Below are positions 58,501 to 64,000 of a stretch of 64,000 nucleotides of DNA, in pieces. The first letter of the stretch is position 1. The number at the start of each line of letters is the position of its first letter. This DNA is from Cymbomonas tetramitiformis (taxonomy: Eukaryota > Chlorophyta > Pyramimonadophyceae > Pyramimonadales > Pyramimonadaceae): NCBI GenBank assembly GCA_001247695.2, contig LGRX02027141.1:41228-105227 (forward strand), read 5' to 3'. A program made the translations under genes and the position numbers. A model generated the notes under the pieces. That model was not told the DNA's origin and made no database searches. It worked only from the letters and a program-made list of their open reading frames with translations.

Positions 58501-60857
58501 GGTCAAAAGTTGTCAGATACCCCACTGACTTCTGGCCCGAACACGAACCGGGAGCCCAAGGAAGGAGATGGGAATTGACAAGAGACCAAACAGAGGACCC
58601 CAGGAACCAAGCCCCGAGGAACACACCAACCCAATTGACATACCCCTCCCCTCTAAGGGCACACAAGGCAACCTCGTACCTTTACACGGACGGGAGCAAA
58701 AGAGAAATAGAAACAGAAGAAGGAGGCAAAGAATGGGCCTCAGGAGCTGCGGTATGGGACCCCAGGACCGGGGAAGGGGAGGCCCACATGATTCGATGGG
58801 AAGGCGAAGACCAAGAGGTGAACAGAGCGGAACTTCTCGCCATACAAAAAGCGGTGACGCTCCCGCCACCACCAAGTGGCAACGGACTCACCATTTGCAC
58901 GGACAGTGCCAACTCCATTAGACAACTGGAGAGCATGAGAACGAAACCCCACAACATGGAACACCACCAGCAAAGAGACCTCCTGTATGCCATACTGGTC
59001 AACATTGAGGCATTAGTAGCAGCAGGACACACTGTCTCACTGCTAAAAGTCAAGGCACACACGGGAATTGTGGGGAACGAAAAAGCCGACGAGGCAGCCA
59101 AACAAGCCTGTACTACGGGAACCCTCACGGAAGCGTGGGATAATAACGAGACAATAAAAGTCAAGCCCATGATACCAGACGAAGACTCGAACAGCAGAGA
59201 GCTAAAAGGAAAACTCGCGGTACAAAAGTACGTAACCACACTACTCCGTGAACGGCAAGCCCAAGAAAACAGTAGACTCTCAGCAAAAATGACCGACCTC
59301 CAGGGAGAACCCTCAACCTGGACCCACCAACTGAAAACTGAGCGCAGCTTCAGATGGGAGGCGCACCATGACCAAGCGCAACAAACTGAAGAGGAACAAA
59401 CGACAATACGGGACCCGGTACCCAACCAGCAGCAGCAAGCCAACCAGACCCGGGACGAAGAAGACAGGCAAATAAAAGCCATGATGGAACAAACGGAGGA
59501 AGAGGAGATGCTCCTTATGCGGGAGGTGCAGGAGCACCAAGAATACCAAGAAACAGAGGGCAAAGGGGACCCCACCCGAGGAGACGAACCCGAACCCGCA
59601 GGGACACCACCCCCACCCTCCGAAGGGGAGGAAATATTTGAGGAACTCAACGAGCTCGCGGAGAAACTAGAAGAGACCCAAGAGGTACAAAATGACGATG
59701 AAATTTTTGACATGCTAAATGAACTCATTGAGCAGCGGGAAAAGCCACAAGGGGAGCCGACAAAAGAAAGACAAGCTCACCATGACCGTGTCACAGAGGA
59801 GTCCAGAGTCCATGCAGTAATGGAGGACCCGATGCCCAGAACAAGATGGAAACAGCGAAAACACGATATGGCACACAGCAGAACGGAAAAAAGGAACGCC
59901 CCCTCGGTTCAGGAGGGCGGGACCACAGACAGCTGGCTGAACGAAACAATGAAGCACCTCAAAGGAGACACGCCACTACACAAAGTAGCGAACGGCTTCT
60001 GGAAAAGAGCCACATTTGCGGTACGAAAAACAATACTCAAATGCAGACTGAGAATACTGCCAGCACAAGACTATGAGACGGCGAAAAACTCAGCCGGAGG
60101 GAACGGGAAGTGCACCCTGGAAGGATGCGGACACAAAGGGGTGGACTACGCAAAGGGCTTCCTCATGAGGGTAGGGCATGCCCTAGGTGGATGCAACAAC
60201 CCACAAATGCGAGGGATGTTCACGGACAGGGCAGATGCCCACGCAGATGAGCTAAAACACATACTTGACCACCATAGGAAAGGGGGATGCAAAGTACTCG
60301 CCTACACTGGAAAAAAGAGGGACCCAGGGATTAAGCCAAGGGTACTCCCAAATTACATACTCACCAGGGGGCAATGCAGACACGACGGGAAGGACAACCC
60401 AGGCAGAAACGATGGGCCCGACACAATACCAAGTTTTGTGGACATAGTCATGATAGAGGGTCTGGAAGACCTGGAGGACGAATGGGAATGCACACAACAG
60501 GAAGCACCAGCAAGGGTAAGAAACCTACACCTCATTGAAGTGGCCCACACCGATGACGAAAAATGGGGACCCAAACTCCTGGAAAAATACAAGAAATACG
60601 GACCGCTGCTACAATTGCTACGCAGGCACGGATTCCGTGCCAAACTTCATGTGTTTGCAGTGGGCAGAACAGGCACGGTGTACAAACACAACCAAGACAT
60701 ACTCGAGCAACTTGGACTCAACAGAAAAGAAGCCACACAGGCACTACAGAGAATACACGACCTGACAGTAAACTATGCACACAGCACCTACCAGCTATAC
60801 AGAAAGCTCAGACAAGGAAAACAAGAGGAGGAGAAAGACAAGAACCACCCAATATAA
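46599..60857 (+). CDS. LINE polyprotein: Ulp1, APE, RT, RNase H, RLE
   Basis: The frame is open from 46599; the first ATG is 46854 (4667 aa, numbering used here). Residues 1-900: basic, Pro/Thr-rich, no known fold, with a region (about 170-600) that could be gag-like. About 1000-1600: His/Thr/Asn-rich with a duplicated segment. Ulp1/C48 protease: H1708 (KHWRAV), D1729 (WIYDSS), Q1779 and C1782 (QDQYSCGVWV). AP-type endonuclease: N1980 (TWNVAG), E2012, D2136-x-N2138, D2211-H2212 (SDH). RT: D2674 (YVDFENAYGSVD), D2789-D2790 (FVDDLLIL). RNase H: D3946, E3993, D4017, D4079 (YTDGSK...ADEAAKQA). RLE: C4420-x4-C4425-x16-H4442-x4-C4447, PD, E4562 (LIEVAH) and KYKKYGPLL. All key residues seen are intact. 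Confidence 0.93.
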   Translation: MLLTVLAGCTNDNTENTLTAPRRTTQRTHADLAHPLPPCCFDGRYQHQVNGFLNSQGENGTQSGDETLNNAQQHTQKPLPENPDKMLNAQLLKVIRSKTKSRTSESRKRTAEESKSPTKRTRLPEIVSMPVLDAQDSPMGETTEPSQEEFSTPTELNTPGEATATPTSLGEVDLSGPPSPYEEPEPRKQFRWGKAEVKTFKPDKQQNTQKKKSGATSPTGLRAEDPTGTNKGRVPTRIVANALLQPYAYTKHAASPKGDKIPSVAKAIDEVSKLPTKVALGTNREEEIENIVTSWWEDTRDLPLPENRPEEFCKLGLPEKATDTEGNEGYQILRHVRPITGCDLAPEQTNKYGLPLQGSPQIKITDLRETQRYTLLYLRYLADVIRRALGLGEDDKIFNIEHTQLWTDREGKVVQIDLAFRKRPMALFVLFNTNFLVPMTVVDDPWVDIAPPRVIPRVYVWSPYRQPTGTLRSRTVQVSSPQLRGVTVDQAAVILGNLVTQRGWDGSAAIARIRKGARDETPADNNIREVLFLVSHDQYLAELLIKDKLLDFGFPTRKGLLPSAADKQALSLREIAVIDYSQQLFVGHRKRIVSAITQKLSEVATQHKQPPYGEDAYLVFEKHLGTPRWAPSDSTVESLLQWKRNSNDTVNFYAILTESAYDLLVAAGSSITVDVHLQDDKDTGDKVFIPVKVEVGRWSLMGTKSRNKQAATPHHQRQEGTTDEKKLRATSEEAIHNVQRTTEECLRQVQQATAQAPPTSSTPPETKSLLSHIGHELELLNQKAAAAAASTEAIEAVAAKRHTDITSGIRNFHTTYESTGQAMVDTLVSLTNRLTKAPEEHKQEASSEGGLQRWTAKGADTSSKEEGSTQPSLREKLQYVTTDTPEARKAKYDKFMADRAAESGDTPYGGIPYRGGPAPGEGRPGRSTGLGVKKKAIAKIPRKQNKPAEPPAKRARGQGPPADIPTGVPASGQLTTRRTTRQSAKVTLTTPLPAPLTHDRGEAYSLCKGGPTETDIYEQRRHPVSANKRPDPQHKVPTMKPTPLSELAITASRGTRIPSRNGGCHRAGGRHTTETLEEVETMPASHAVTRNTENIDSNNPRLDSLETVLLLLSHPIHTMPCHATELHKGPRTRAHDAQHSHPAWGLGSDRNSIHPCGAHPAHLTIHNKVGAPDAKLPHPRCDNCNKLTKENNRHIRHTRHPGMSNILNRSYYADPHAHKCATMPTSEHWRNGHTIFSENGHTICSYNVPNDNHEDKNTNMSLNHFSHHITGNPSNNGMNPTVTLRGTATNGHTAPDGWEGLTKNFVGWLNGARESNVRNVRTDRQPSTTSEFLKLLYVKMINFAEHSETPRNFGTPTGRHIPEGAHQERDVKGVTTGALGQCNAVTDNSTATQAQWTQRKRVRGGRNKHPDQKLCQTSRGKLHEPPPCKPKGPHHNISTNPTETLPNNGTTDPTQASRMIGTPKNFGNVLRRVEGSHTQKMRANCRHSTTSEFPKLLHVKTTFFGKHAQTPKNFYTTTKIHTKNGAHPGKSARGVTERDLGQCNAVTINSRMRAAPHNRRATRHGAEPHYPRGARHEATRPLWNAAFAITPILAILMITLTTSRKIGRMWGTHNTNSNDITRSRRTRRKRAAARNAAARWTQPPHGYKLLKIIYRNGKPFLVRTRRPEHAVTAIKEGTPTRGRPLMREIEQRMRRHTRCWKTNMTGGGSQNHTELYPYNTTTKGLFEKKGRLNMFQMQHAHSLYEDDPLPPLVIATMRETLKPGNNREPHTTKALQLLGNSRGFCIPVCDGKHWRAVLAGPDKGNDKLKFWIYDSSNGRTNATSRNTKRLTAEITNWTEHLAETLNKQVTVELMNVGNQSAQDQYSCGVWVLMAAEAWMHYQKTCPGGHWPTHFNEAVSKWGATDRTAITAYRKSIQLPVKEMITTAEGQSRTRVESQQAAETQRPADGLNTNLEAGKQAPQTQERGRKTTTKQPGLWEWLHRLAPTTPPGNDGQTPEEQRAQETHLNEEWEQTQDEPTARWERFVDTRLETPEACQDSREYQTPLTEPTKTDIGKDRLHMLTWNVAGQSDACLDLAEVINKRSQNQQSLQVIVLTEVKHAHDSVMRRFRDMQYTAIGTKTEVQKAEGTAEQAMKGGVAILLGNPYSHAHNHHVVPARHLEGYLLHVVLHLPGKVMYHVLGIYNPPGAEECKTRDKILKYTTNLLRKTAGKENEHVVIGGDLNASNTSTGRGMTKTDKQWAKLAEELDLHNVGPPVDTTLNWAKHRNIDRWLAPRNKQAQYEMGDTTHLTRHHTSDHEMVSLATLQLDSIGTHEPYVDRDPQPGHVKLNTPLNKTHRETLQGVLLRTHDYARTAELKRITEMATQCREEDNRQVAHATIDRAGETVLNILTEANKYALQDDELPTTIVGGTSNRVGKDLLMSKKDRKERDAAILKMREHKQTKRHLRNPHTEHSTLRSLKEGEMKGPTDRDNADAKEWVSWLTEEAKKERSAAHKVVKQHWQQAKQRHNNKTVKEYWNNQKRYHKRIYTKAQETGHAPTANIQALQDREGSLAVGQGNIANALADHMAHSAPYRMEHRSPPDSKPPPWEDPAHRERLIKLPRPDPSGLDLTISRQGYSKAVHTLNNNKAPGPTRTPNEILKYMPEDFHDALHALMLEMWNSKHVPLTWKKGTFCFHHKKGDVTLQQNYRPIALLEGVFKLYTSQIASMLSTFCETQGILAQAQEGSREKRNTLRQLTRVTNAIEDANVSGRELHGLYVDFENAYGSVDHDKLLQTMQYLGIPDELTQVVRDVLGTQSHDTMSMNTRVGGETSHKTVQVQRGLLQGDSMSPLLFIIYQEPLLRWLEVGEHGYQHKYAAEQERLGPLRTTAGAFVDDLLILCPTIHHMRAQLHKLQAFSQWSELRINLTKSAITGIKNGVSIPEQLHKDLKMLGLDGKLSHFKVLKPDDTYKYLGVLLAFTGRWDKEKEAAKEEMNHRIQALLRSPLTPDQKEYSLHSAILGKFRYGLHLGLYTAGEIDEFNKIIGGATKNIQGLPRNGTPNIFTTQEKEKYGLGMVPLQAVYAQSIWSGLLEAMHSEEDKGTVRGPAWRQINLKSRLRMSHVSRSTRGLVEYHSTTRRNCTDLDKLWGGHQTKHNTLRKLNALLRYNITPQGTEGMLRQLQTPIPKIMEQLEGATRRKSDKEMEGTTRNTKAGKIIDGDIPTPPDWQAMCTDQTARVTIPKDTPTAINFTTCLKLFAHFPDLALLTTRDGQHAISQVNVREQCTDATLNTDRSAIAKGLAHLYPYLCEAQPRDIAKPGDFYDSPTNRRLKQQYRNMPREGPLDSHAIRTNLPRLDSEQLRAKMTEWEARLVPREEIHRQLSLHPLTRINETENTGPTPGEEEEEPQPLHTRSQTKWIDEIDPMAEKLETGFEKGRTIDKPKEIVAMRTLLVDPTDPHSLVTQYRTQWRHSEGDDSYSWSTRETITDYLKLAKRRGQSATTFLTLNRRLRARGSQVTHPTGLKEILAGRPHLGQAWPTLHAENLTLDPTETNPEQDIVDNRGHHCQIRLEGELAHSYHRNGKYIGTLTKEKLLRLHERYTQAVGTTHHQTPHQSTLRTEMWEDHKIQVSTFEEEIGHLLIRYSSKEEKEERKKNLQNHWTFPAQMQRALQQAFGITTELFASPLNVHHNTTTYYAKYDRDKVFGARGSAWTANWMKLGAYQFNPEYTPQDLKKALDFAIAATTTQEPVFGVGVYPTYEKTPYRKLYNAHAGHLIHELLEIPQGKFTFLPPDHWMGATHQQAKQCNWNLRVLIVANKEGWQAHCGDPDTAADCIRRALTTCPQSKVRTTSAVKQPMREANLHDANEPNQEVHTPSVDCVVDTRPWQRYELPEIKTKDMTNAMGRMCSTGPHLRNDLCPQCCNVQAEVETWWEDSHLHVEEGPAKWELLPGSRGGKWNIHPPTVQQVVEANTLHTRLTRQNDAQTIWDKVARSKVVRYPTDFWPEHEPGAQGRRWELTRDQTEDPRNQAPRNTPTQLTYPSPLRAHKATSYLYTDGSKREIETEEGGKEWASGAAVWDPRTGEGEAHMIRWEGEDQEVNRAELLAIQKAVTLPPPPSGNGLTICTDSANSIRQLESMRTKPHNMEHHQQRDLLYAILVNIEALVAAGHTVSLLKVKAHTGIVGNEKADEAAKQACTTGTLTEAWDNNETIKVKPMIPDEDSNSRELKGKLAVQKYVTTLLRERQAQENSRLSAKMTDLQGEPSTWTHQLKTERSFRWEAHHDQAQQTEEEQTTIRDPVPNQQQQANQTRDEEDRQIKAMMEQTEEEEMLLMREVQEHQEYQETEGKGDPTRGDEPEPAGTPPPPSEGEEIFEELNELAEKLEETQEVQNDDEIFDMLNELIEQREKPQGEPTKERQAHHDRVTEESRVHAVMEDPMPRTRWKQRKHDMAHSRTEKRNAPSVQEGGTTDSWLNETMKHLKGDTPLHKVANGFWKRATFAVRKTILKCRLRILPAQDYETAKNSAGGNGKCTLEGCGHKGVDYAKGFLMRVGHALGGCNNPQMRGMFTDRADAHADELKHILDHHRKGGCKVLAYTGKKRDPGIKPRVLPNYILTRGQCRHDGKDNPGRNDGPDTIPSFVDIVMIEGLEDLEDEWECTQQEAPARVRNLHLIEVAHTDDEKWGPKLLEKYKKYGPLLQLLRRHGFRAKLHVFAVGRTGTVYKHNQDILEQLGLNRKEATQALQRIHDLTVNYAHSTYQLYRKLRQGKQEEEKDKNHPI
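50555..51255 (+). repeat. duplicated ~200-bp segment in the LINE frame
   Basis: About 50561-50768 and 51049-51251 align: CGACCACAAGCGAATTCC, GGGCCCACC, AGGGCA(G/A)TGTAACGCTGTAAC are shared. Both copies read STTSEF(L/P)KLL(Y/H)VK ... LGQCNAVT in frame. The region between the N-terminal part and the protease may be a linker or a former intergenic region. Confidence 0.7.
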
Positions 60858-60871
60858 ATTGTCCCAACATG

Positions 60872-60941
60872 GCCGCCACTCGTGGCGGTCCGGCCCAGAG
60901 TAGGGCCGGGGAAATCAATTTACTCATACGCCCGACGGGCG
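60872..60941 (+). promoter_or_regulatory. three stem-loops in the LINE 3' UTR
   Basis: After the stop codon (60855-60857) come CCGCCAC/GTGGCGG (60873-60888), CCGGCCC/GGGCCGG (60890-60909) and CGCCCG/CGGGCG (60929-60941). Such hairpins at LINE 3' ends commonly bind the reverse transcriptase and start target-primed reverse transcription; that role is inferred here. Confidence 0.75.
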
Positions 60942-62445
60942 TGGTTTTTTCTTTTTTTCTTTTTCTTAGATCCTACGTCGACAGGACATCTTGTGGAGGT
61001 TCCTCTAGAAGTGGATCTCGACCCACACTACATCGTGCAGCCTGAAGGTCGCGAGGCTTTCAATCTGGGGCAGCGGATGTTGTGCCTGCTTCAGGATGCC
61101 CACAGTCGAAAGTTGAATGAGTCTGAACGGCAGGAACTTGACAGTTATTTCGACGAAATGACTTACGAGGACGCGAAGTTTGCTGTATATATGGGGCAAC
61201 AGTTGCCTGCCGAGTCCGCCTTCATAGAAGTAGCGCTCATGTCGAACGAGGAGATCGACAAGGTGCACGAAAGGTTACCGTATCTCTCGGGGAAACCAGA
61301 AACACCAGCTGAACCAACATTTACCCAATCGGCACCAGAGGATACATGGGATCCGCACGGTAGGAGCCTTTATCGGATAAAGCTGATGCAGAAGAAGTAC
61401 GAGCTTCTGCTGGACGGCAGTGACAACAGCCGAACAGCGGACAGGGCAGCGCGCATGCAAGCGAAACTACAGGCGTTGGTGATCCCCGAACAGTCGCTGC
61501 AATGGGAACCCAGCGTCGCGACAGCCTAGACCACAAGGAAGTCTCGGATTTGGCTAAGACAGCGTCTGAAGCCTTGGGGGAGACGGCGGTGTCCTCTGGC
61601 GAAGCCAGTGGTCCTACGTTGTTGAATCAGGTACGGGGACGATCATCGACTGCAATTACGCCCTTGACAAGGAGAAGACTCCCGACGCGATGACCAAGGA
61701 CGAGGTGCAACCGTTCCTGGAGTCTTTCAACGCCAAGACCACCGCCCCGGCATGGACAGTCGCTATCTTTTGCGGTTTCGTCCAACAAAACGATTTCCTG
61801 GAGGTGATTGACAATTACTGCTCCGGCCGCGCGGAGCGGTTCTTCTGGCACAAGCAGAACGTGAACATGAACCCCAACAGGACCGTGCGCTACAATGACG
61901 TTGAATGTGGCGTCCTGGGGTACCATGTAAAGAGCGATGCCCAGGGGGAGTCTTCTAAAAAGCCGGAGTGGATGTTCAACTTTGATACTGGAGAAGGTGA
62001 ACGTGTGAGCCGCGCGTCACTTTTGCGCGGCTTCCCGGTTGTGCACCAGATGTTCAAACGCGACAACAAAGCCGTGAATAACCATCAGAAACCCCAAGCT
62101 CTGTTGATGGAGCTGATCCAGTGCCACATGCTCGGTGACAATCCGGGCAAGATGGATGAGAACGGCCATCCACTCAACTGGATTCTCGACGCTTGCTGCG
62201 GCGTCGGCTCGACGTCCATGGCCGCCATGAGGTGTGGTATGAACGCGATCGGCTTCGACCACGACCAGTTCATGGTCAGCTCTGCGCAGCAACGGCTGAT
62301 CAATTTCGACAACGAGCCCGATCAGGACGCCGAGACGAAGCCAAAACAGAAGAGCGAACCGACGGCGAAGGGCAAGGAAGCGGCCACTGCCGAATCTGAG
62401 GAAGACGAGAATGATGAAGATGAGGAAGAAGAGAATGATGAATAA

Positions 62446-62720
62446 AATAGCAGGATTTGTCGACCGCCCTGACTGATAGTATCAGTCATGCCTCGACGGT
62501 ATAGGGTGAAAAGTACTCTACTCGTAAACATTTGAATAAAGAATGATACATGTATGCATATTTCGGTGTTTTCATTGTACGCATACTGCACTTTTCTACC
62601 GTGTTGCCTTTATGTATCCCTATTTCGCGCATAAATATCACTAAACCCTGATTTTTTTGAAATATATATAAATCCAAAAATGACATATGATAATATCATT
62701 TTCATCGAATAGTGTGTTAA
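62446..62720. other. 3' flank of gene C
   Basis: AT-rich, with a possible polyadenylation word AATAAA at about 62535 (TGAATAAAGAATG). No genes are seen. Confidence 0.45.
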
Positions 62721-62723
62721 AGC

Positions 62724-63345
62724 CTGCGTGCGGTGCTGCCCTCGCTGCCTTGCTCCGCGCGCGGGTCATGAAGCCTGCGTGCGGCGCTGCCCTCGCTGCC
62801 TTGCTCCGCGCGCGGGTCATGAAGCCTGCGTGCGGCGCTGCCCTCGCTGCCATGCTCCGCGCCCGGGTCATCAGCCCTGCGTAGGGCGCTGCCCTCGCTG
62901 CCATGCTCCGCGCGCGGGTTATCAACCCTGTGCGCGGCGCTGCCCTCGTTGCCTTGCTCCACGCGCGGGTCATCAGCCCGGCGTGTGGCGCTGCCGTCGT
63001 TCCCTTGCTCCGCGCGCGGGTCATCAGCCCTGCGTGCGGCGCTGCCCTCGCTGCCTTGCTCCGCGCGCGGGTCATGAAGCCTGCGTGCGGCGCTGCCCTC
63101 GCTGCCTTGCTCCGCGCGCGGGTCATCAACCCTGCGTGCGGCGCTGCCCTCGCTGCCTTGCTCCGCGCGCGGGTCATGAAGCCTGCGTGTGGCGCTGCCC
63201 TCGTTGCCTTGCTCCACGCGCGGGTCATCAGCCCTGCGTGTGGCGCTGCCGTTGCTCCCTTGCTCCGCGCGCGGGTCATCAGCCCTGCGTGCGGCGCTGC
63301 CCTCGCTGCCTTGCTCCGCGCGCGGGTCTTCCATCGCTAGTGACA
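62724..63345. repeat. 51-bp minisatellite, about 12 copies
   Basis: Unit: CCTGCGTGCGGCGCTGCC then CTCGCTGCCTTGCTCCGCGCGCGGGTCATGAAG, with variants. It is 17 codons long, so both strands show long Ala/Arg-rich open frames that are not genes. It lies just beyond gene C. Confidence 0.95.
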
Positions 63346-63404
63346 ATATTTGGTTTCACGCTTTTGATGAGCATGGATTCCTATTCGGTGTTTGTTATGA
63401 ATTC

Positions 63405-63762
63405 ACTAATTATTTGCTTTGTTTTCAGGTGCTGAACGATACGGATCCGTCATTGATCGATCCGTTGATCAGCAATGGATCGATGTTAACAACGGATCCG
63501 TTGTGCCGCCCTCTGTTGTGGTGTGCTCCCTTTGTTGTGCTCCACTTCGTTGTGCAGTGTTCCCCTCCGATGTGATGTGCTCCCCTTCGTTGCGCTCCCC
63601 CCCGCTGTGTCGGGACCCATCGCGCGTGTTTGCCCCCGCGGCGCATGTAGGGGCCCGATGCCCCCCAATGATCCAAGCGTGGGCAGCCTAACTTTTTCGC
63701 TTTGTTTTCAGGACCTCTTCATTAAGTCGGCGCGGCTGCTTGGCAAGAAGAACAATGCATGA
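63405..63762 (+). other. two possible exons of an unrecognised gene
   Basis: TTTGCTTTGTTTTCAG occurs before 63429 and TTCGCTTTGTTTTCAG before 63711, both good 3' splice sites in the same style. The last would start a short exon ending LFIKSARLLGKKNNA and TGA at 63760. The exon between contains the GATCCGT-rich stretch (AACGGATCCGTTG) and CTCCCCTTCGTTG repeats. Too little remains to name a gene; it could be the 3' end of gene C's element or of a broken hAT gene. Confidence 0.3.
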
Positions 63763-63864
63763 AAAACTAGCTCATTTCTCATTATCGCGTGTTTCATAGG
63801 CAATCGTAGTAGTATAGCATCCACATTAGCTAGTTTAAATATGTATGCATACATATGTAGTTTC

Positions 63865-64000
63865 CTTCCCCCTTCCCTCATGCCTTCCCCCCCCCATCGC
63901 CGGTCGCGGAAGTGACATTGCCTCCCCCTCCACCTCCCCTACCGCCTCCTCCACCCCCACCTCCCCCCTTGCCTCCCCCTTGCCCCCCCCCATTGCCTTC
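63865..64000. repeat. C-rich polypyrimidine tract
   Basis: CCTCCCC/CCTTCCCC-type low-complexity DNA continues to the window end, so its length is unknown. Confidence 0.85.

Larger units (their letters stand above)
46524..60965 (+). mobile_element. 14.4-kb Dualen/RandI-like LINE
   Basis: The 14-bp TTAGATCCTACGTC flanks it on both sides (46510-46523 and 60966-60979), and the interrupted gene C resumes after it. It has no LTRs or terminal inverted repeats. The 3' end is a T/C tract (TTTTTTCTTTTTTTCTTTTTC), not poly(A). One uninterrupted frame covers nearly the whole element, and together with the exact duplication this shows recent insertion. Two endonuclease types in one LINE define the Dualen (RandI) clade; the order protease - APE - RT - RNase H - RLE fits it. 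Confidence 0.92.
45711..62445 (+). pseudogene. gene C: methyltransferase-like protein split by a LINE
   Basis: Left part 45711-46523 (MSSFLHPSVHVFLKQVF), right part from 60980. The left exon may lose 46219-46290 as an intron (CAG-GTACTG ... TCCTCAG-GTT), and another GT-AG pair at 46452-46485 would bring KKVMVRYLDPTS into frame with TGHLVEVPLEVDLD after the LINE. The C-terminal domain (about 61630-62300) has GTIIDCNYALDKEKT, VAIFCGFVQQNDFLE, NNHQKPQALLMELI and NWILDACCGVGSTSMAAMRCG, which is the order IV - VIII - QKP - motif I of permuted (beta-class) N6-adenine/N4-cytosine DNA methyltransferases. Motif IV reads DCNY, not DPPY. The tail is acidic (EDENDEDEEEENDE). Two frame changes at 61529-61650 remain unexplained. 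Confidence 0.55.

Noticed and set aside
46730..60600. Many minus-strand frames of 80-350 codons opposite the LINE
   Set aside because: Shadows of a T-poor coding strand; no motifs, and the plus frame has intact enzyme domains.
45711..62445. DIRS retrotransposon as source of the methyltransferase
   Set aside because: No tyrosine recombinase, DIRS reverse transcriptase or split repeats are seen beside it.
62641..63435. Ala/Arg-rich open frames on both strands
   Set aside because: They come from the 51-bp minisatellite and have no start context or motif.
1..64000. tRNA or rRNA genes
   Set aside because: I found no cloverleaf or rRNA-like conserved stretch on either strand by eye; a covariance-model scan would be decisive.

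Overview
The window is nuclear DNA of an intron-bearing eukaryote. GT-AG introns that keep phase can be read in several genes. The transposons include Ty1/copia-like gag elements, hAT elements with chromodomains, a MULE, and a LINE with two endonucleases of the Dualen/RandI type first described in a green alga. Together these suggest an alga or other protist, but I cannot name a species. Almost the whole window is transposable elements inserted into one another. The only clear cellular gene is a bestrophin-like anion channel on the minus strand (12636-14372).

Layout. 1-6420: AT-rich DNA with small satellites and broken pieces of chromodomain-hAT transposons. 6430-11983: two related gag-only LTR elements placed head to head. 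The right one (7963-11983) has 181-bp LTRs, a CGTCT target duplication, and its own 727-bp hAT insert. 12636-14372: bestrophin-like gene. 15180-30960: a nest four deep. An old LINE remnant is split by an LTR element (16473-30018). That LTR element's right LTR is split by a hAT element (20820-29909). The hAT element is split by a MULE (22657-27787) that carries an apparently intact six-exon, 741-aa transposase. The three inner insertions have exact target duplications of 5, 8 and 9 bp. 31502-37045: a decayed chromodomain / coiled-coil / BED finger / hAT transposase gene, with a 12-bp TCTCGAG satellite in an intron and a 1730-bp foldback element in an exon.

37045-62445: an unusual gene set. Minus-strand gene A (low complexity) and gene B (DUF7869-like, transposase-like) lie left of a 392-bp divergent region packed with 42-bp hairpin repeats. 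A plus-strand gene C lies to the right and ends in a permuted DNA-methyltransferase-like domain. Gene C is cut by a 14,442-bp LINE (46524-60965) flanked by a 14-bp target duplication. That LINE carries one open frame coding in order for a Ulp1/C48 protease, an AP-type endonuclease, reverse transcriptase, RNase H and a restriction-like endonuclease. A 51-bp minisatellite and polypyrimidine DNA follow to the window end.

The most interesting points are the LINE, the possible mobile element pairing a DUF7869-like transposase with a methyltransferase behind a shared hairpin-repeat promoter, the chromodomain-BED-hAT fusion, the copia-type half-tRNA primer site in a gag-only element, and the four-level nest that gives a relative order of insertions.
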